A stretch of 64,000 bases of DNA from Pseudobacteriovorax antillogorgiicola (lineage in GTDB: Bacteria; Bdellovibrionota_B; Oligoflexia; Oligoflexales; Oligoflexaceae): assembly GCF_900177345.1 (NCBI RefSeq), contig NZ_FWZT01000009.1:174855-238854 (forward strand), in the 5' to 3' direction. A program made the translations under genes and the position numbers. Position 1 is the stretch's first letter. Each line of letters begins with the position of its first letter. The notes beneath the pieces were generated by a model, which did not search any database, was not told the origin of the DNA, and was given only the letters and a program-made list of their open reading frames with translations. Below are positions 61,001 to 64,000 of this stretch, piece after piece.

Positions 61001-61474
61001 TTGAAAAACATAAGCTTTGAATTCAACGGCCAACAGATAGGGGTTGAGGCTCCAGGTGATACTCCCTTGCTCTGGGTAATTCGCGAGGAGCTGAGAGCTA
61101 CGGGAACCAAGTTTGGGTGTGGTCGGGGACTTTGTGGGTCTTGTACCGTTCATCTTAATGGCCAGGCGGTTCGAAGCTGTGTGATGCCTGTCTCTGCATG
61201 CCATCAGCAGAAGGTTCGTACCATAGAAGACCTTGGCGAGCAGCAGGGACATCCCGTCCAAAAAGCTTGGGTGAAGCATAGCGTTCCCCAGTGTGGCTAC
61301 TGTCAGTCGGGGCAGGTGATGCAGGCAGCGAGTCTGCTCGACAATGCGACAACTCCTATGACTGAATCGGAGCTAGTCGATGGTATGAGCAACAATCTAT
61401 GCCGCTGTGGAACCTATCATAAAATCAAAGATGCTGTTGTTGAAGCAGCAAAAAACATGGGGAAATTAAAATGA
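61001..61474 (+). CDS. Molybdo-hydroxylase [2Fe-2S] subunit, IorA-like
   Basis: I chose TTG 61001 because AAAGGAG lies 7 bases upstream and the protein then starts at the ferredoxin fold (KNISFEFNGQQIGVEAPG). The 157-residue subunit carries both clusters intact: CGRGLCGSCTVHLNG plus RSCVMPV, and PQCGYCQSGQVMQA plus LCRCGTYH. It transfers electrons from the molybdenum subunit encoded next (ATGA overlap, 61471-61474). It resembles IorA of isoquinoline 1-oxidoreductase. No signal peptide; probably co-exported. Confidence 0.9.
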   Translation: MKNISFEFNGQQIGVEAPGDTPLLWVIREELRATGTKFGCGRGLCGSCTVHLNGQAVRSCVMPVSACHQQKVRTIEDLGEQQGHPVQKAWVKHSVPQCGYCQSGQVMQAASLLDNATTPMTESELVDGMSNNLCRCGTYHKIKDAVVEAAKNMGKLK

Positions 61475-63666
61475 TGAAGTTGTCACGACGGCAGATGATT
61501 AGCCGAGGGGTTCAGGGCAGCTTAATCTTAGGCATTCCTTTACAACTTACATCTTGCGCATCGACCGGTACAACCACTAGCGATGATAACGGTCAGCTTT
61601 CAATGCTCTATCTTCAGGTCACCCCTGACAACGAGTTTATTCTAACCTTCGATAAGGTTGAGATGGGGCAAGGGGTTATCACTGGCCAGGCTACCATGTT
61701 TGGCGAGGAAGCCGATATTAGTCCTGAGCAGTTTACCTTCAAGCCAGCTACAGCGGATTCCCGGTATGCTGATGCTGGAGGGGTGCAGATGACGGCCGGT
61801 AGTTCCAGTACTTATAGGCGGTGGGACGTCCTACGTGAAGCAGGTGCTCGTTATCGCTTGGCGATCGTTGAATCTGCCTCTGAGTCTTGGGGAGTGCCTA
61901 CAAACCAGATTTCAACTAAGGAAGGAATAGTTCAGACTACAGACGGTAAAAAACAGGAGCCCTATGCAGCATTTAATACAGCGCTGGCGAATCGATCCTT
62001 ACCCTCAGCAGCGAGGCTAAAGAATCCCAAGGACTTTCGTTACATTGGTCGCTACTCCTCCTCCGTTGATGCTCGTGAGAAAAGCTATGGAGAGGCCAAG
62101 TTTGGTATCGATATGGGGCCATCGAACAGCAAGAAGGCGATCGTGATTCGGTGCCCCGTTCACGGCGGGACGCTGAAAGAATTTGATAGGAAATCGATCG
62201 AAGGCTTACCGGAGGTTGTCAACGTTCTGCCGGTAAGTGGTGGCTTAGCAATCGTCTGTGAGCACTATTATCAGACCCTGAAAGTGAGGCAAAGCCTGAA
62301 GTCAGACTGGATTCGTTGGGATATTCCCAAAGAGTTTGAGTACAATAGTGAAGAATTGTTTGCCCTTTATCGTTCCCAACTAGATGACGATAAGCTCGAA
62401 AGTGAGAAGGGTGAGATTCTGGTAGATGCCACATACGAGCTGCCATATCTCGCTCATTCACCCATGGAACCCCAAAACTGCACCGCATGGAAGCAAGGGG
62501 ATCAGCTCACGATCTGGGCCGCGACGCAGAGTCCGACGATCACTCGAAATGTAGGAGCTGTAATTTGTGGTCTAAGCCGTGATGATGTCACCGTGCACGT
62601 GGCTAAGTATATGGGGGGAGCCTTCGGTAGAAGAACTTCTGATTCTACCATTGATGCATGCGAGATCGCGAGTCAGGTGGACTACCCGGTGATGGTTATA
62701 TGGTCACGAGAGGATGATACTCGATATTCGGCACTGCGCCCCATGGCTGTGACACGGATGCAGGCTGTCCTGAAGCAGGATAAAGTCAAGACATGGCGCT
62801 ATCAGACAGTTTCTCAATCTTTGCTCCAAGACTTCATCAAGGAAAGCGGTGTCTATGCTTTACCAGGTTGGATACCGACGTCGTTGGCAAGCGGGATTGG
62901 TAGCCTGGTTGCGGGGACTATGGACACCTTCGGAGCGATGCCCATTGCCGTCACGGGTGCAGAACAACCCTACGATATTCCTTACGATACGGATTCAGAA
63001 TTAATTGAATCGCCAATTCCAACGCACTTCTGGCGATCAGTAGGTAACTCCTTGAATGGCTTTTTCGTGGAGAGTTTCATCGATGAACTAGCAGCTTCAT
63101 CGAGTCAAGATCCTTTAGCGTTCCGCCTGAAACTTTTAGAAAAGTCTCCACGGGCAAGAAAAACACTCGAAACGGTCGCCGATTTAGCTCGATGGAGCAA
63201 GAGCAAACCAAGGGCTAACCGTGCCTTGGGGCTGGCTTATCACTATAGCTATCGGACTCATTGTGCTCAGATCACTGACGTCAGCGTTGAAGGTACCAAT
63301 ATTCAAGTTCATAAGGTTTGGACGGTTGTCGACTGTGGGCAGGTTGTGAATCCTCATATCGTTGAAGCGCAGGTTCGCTCTTCTGTAATTTATGGCCTGT
63401 CTGCTGCATTGAGAGGTGAAATCACCTTTAGCAATGGCCGGGTCCAACAAGAGAATTTTGATAGCTATCCGTTGCTTCGGCTGAATGAAACACCCGAGGT
63501 GATAACCAAGACGATCGATAGTCAAGAGCATCCGACAGGAATTGGTGAACCTGCCCTGCCCGCATTAGCAGCGGCTGTTTGCAATGGCATCTATCGTGCT
63601 ACCGGGCGACGGATTCGTCGTTTACCGTTGACTAACAGTATGTCCGATTCGGTAGCTACCAGGTAA
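61471..63666 (+). CDS. Molybdo-hydroxylase large subunit, IorB-like (Tat-exported)
   Basis: A 731-residue protein with a Tat signal (KLSRRQMISRGVQGSL) ending in a lipobox-like TSC. The molybdopterin domain motifs include FDKVEMGQGVITGQATM, AKYMGGAFGRRTSDS, PTHFWRSVGNSLNGFFVESFIDELA and TGIGEPALPALAAAVCNGIY with the catalytic Glu. The type is that of IorB or membrane aldehyde dehydrogenases, which oxidise N-heterocycles or aldehydes in the periplasm and pass electrons to a cytochrome c. The substrate is unknown. It follows the Fe-S subunit with a 4-bp overlap. Confidence 0.9.
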   Translation: MMKLSRRQMISRGVQGSLILGIPLQLTSCASTGTTTSDDNGQLSMLYLQVTPDNEFILTFDKVEMGQGVITGQATMFGEEADISPEQFTFKPATADSRYADAGGVQMTAGSSSTYRRWDVLREAGARYRLAIVESASESWGVPTNQISTKEGIVQTTDGKKQEPYAAFNTALANRSLPSAARLKNPKDFRYIGRYSSSVDAREKSYGEAKFGIDMGPSNSKKAIVIRCPVHGGTLKEFDRKSIEGLPEVVNVLPVSGGLAIVCEHYYQTLKVRQSLKSDWIRWDIPKEFEYNSEELFALYRSQLDDDKLESEKGEILVDATYELPYLAHSPMEPQNCTAWKQGDQLTIWAATQSPTITRNVGAVICGLSRDDVTVHVAKYMGGAFGRRTSDSTIDACEIASQVDYPVMVIWSREDDTRYSALRPMAVTRMQAVLKQDKVKTWRYQTVSQSLLQDFIKESGVYALPGWIPTSLASGIGSLVAGTMDTFGAMPIAVTGAEQPYDIPYDTDSELIESPIPTHFWRSVGNSLNGFFVESFIDELAASSSQDPLAFRLKLLEKSPRARKTLETVADLARWSKSKPRANRALGLAYHYSYRTHCAQITDVSVEGTNIQVHKVWTVVDCGQVVNPHIVEAQVRSSVIYGLSAALRGEITFSNGRVQQENFDSYPLLRLNETPEVITKTIDSQEHPTGIGEPALPALAAAVCNGIYRATGRRIRRLPLTNSMSDSVATR

Positions 63667-63770
63667 TACTTGGTGTGACATCCTCTCTCGACTGAAGTCG
63701 AAAGCATCCTGTAGTTAGGACGTCTGAAGCATGGTCACGTGAGCCACGCTTACTTGAGGTTTGCAGGAAA

Positions 63771-64000
63771 ATGGAGCTAGCTCTAGTTTCCTGCTACTAT
63801 CTGGAAGACTTCCAGAAAGGCCCTGCCACAGGGCTGATTCAAATCGTTTCACAAAGTTTAGTGTTGATTGGTAGCGCTAACATCTCACGGTACACTCGAT
63901 CGAATATCGAGGTACAAGGCCTGGAGCTATGGCTCAGTGGTGTTGGGCGGCCAACAGGCAATGCTCGAACTGAGCGGGTGATTGGTACCTTAAAGCATGA
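63771..64000 (+). mobile_element. IS3-family-like transposase fragment (runs off the window)
   Basis: The frame from ATG 63771 is open to the edge. From about 63888 it reads YTRSNIEVQGLELWLSG and then GRPTGNARTERVIGTLKH, the C-terminal signature of IS3-group rve transposases around the catalytic Glu. The part before 63888 shows no transposase similarity, and the DDE core residues that should precede are absent, so this is a truncated copy or its beginning has been deleted. The orientation is plus. Between 63667 and 63770 I see nothing else apart from small hairpins. Confidence 0.65.

Overview
The window looks like a chromosomal segment of a Gram-negative, didermic bacterium rich in lipoproteins. 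It carries many Cys-lipobox proteins, two Tat-exported molybdo-hydroxylases, lipoprotein cytochromes c, 7TMR-DISM kinases and a PUFA-synthase-like megasynthase. My best guess is an Oligoflexia/Bdellovibrionota-type marine bacterium; this is inferred from gene content and not from a marker gene. No rRNA, tRNA or CRISPR array was seen.

Layout. 0-1.6 kb: minus-strand end of a yejB-yejE type peptide ABC importer. 1.95-4.3 kb: era and a MurA-like enolpyruvyl transferase with altered catalytic residues. 4.47-7.8 kb: a five-gene envelope operon (lipoprotein, DoxX, TPR, two TPM proteins). 8.6-14.9 kb: an accessory island that looks AT-richer by eye, with a Cys-repeat/double-ricin-lectin secreted protein, a helical exported protein, a lipoprotein polymorphic toxin with pre-toxin and EndoU nuclease domains, its probable immunity gene, and a decayed tyrosine recombinase. 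15.3-18.8 kb: a structured leader and a molybdo-hydroxylase operon. 18.8-22.9 kb: a cytochrome, a dienelactone hydrolase, a BI-1 protein and a kinase-like/receiver protein.

23.0-41.6 kb is the metabolic centre. A complete oleABCD head-to-head hydrocarbon operon (minus strand) lies next to a divergent pfaD-pfaA-pfaC-like operon (plus strand). The ole enzymes condense two acyl chains and remove one carbon to give a long internal olefin. The pfa-like megasynthase could supply (poly)unsaturated acyl chains, so the two operons may together make a polyunsaturated hydrocarbon or another secondary lipid. The second megasynthase subunit has lost every KS catalytic residue I can align.

41.6-64 kb: two paralogous 7TMR-DISM/Hpt/CheA-type kinases, a 125-bp IS630-type MITE, an ATP-grasp enzyme, a GH44 glycanase, a DUF6492-like transferase, a lipoprotein broken at an A10 tract, DedA, a dihaem cytochrome, a carbohydrate-binding-like protein, a methyltransferase, an AlkD glycosylase, an FGE-like lipoprotein, a TPR-SpoIIE phosphatase and a second molybdo-hydroxylase (IorAB type). 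The window ends inside an IS3-like transposase fragment.
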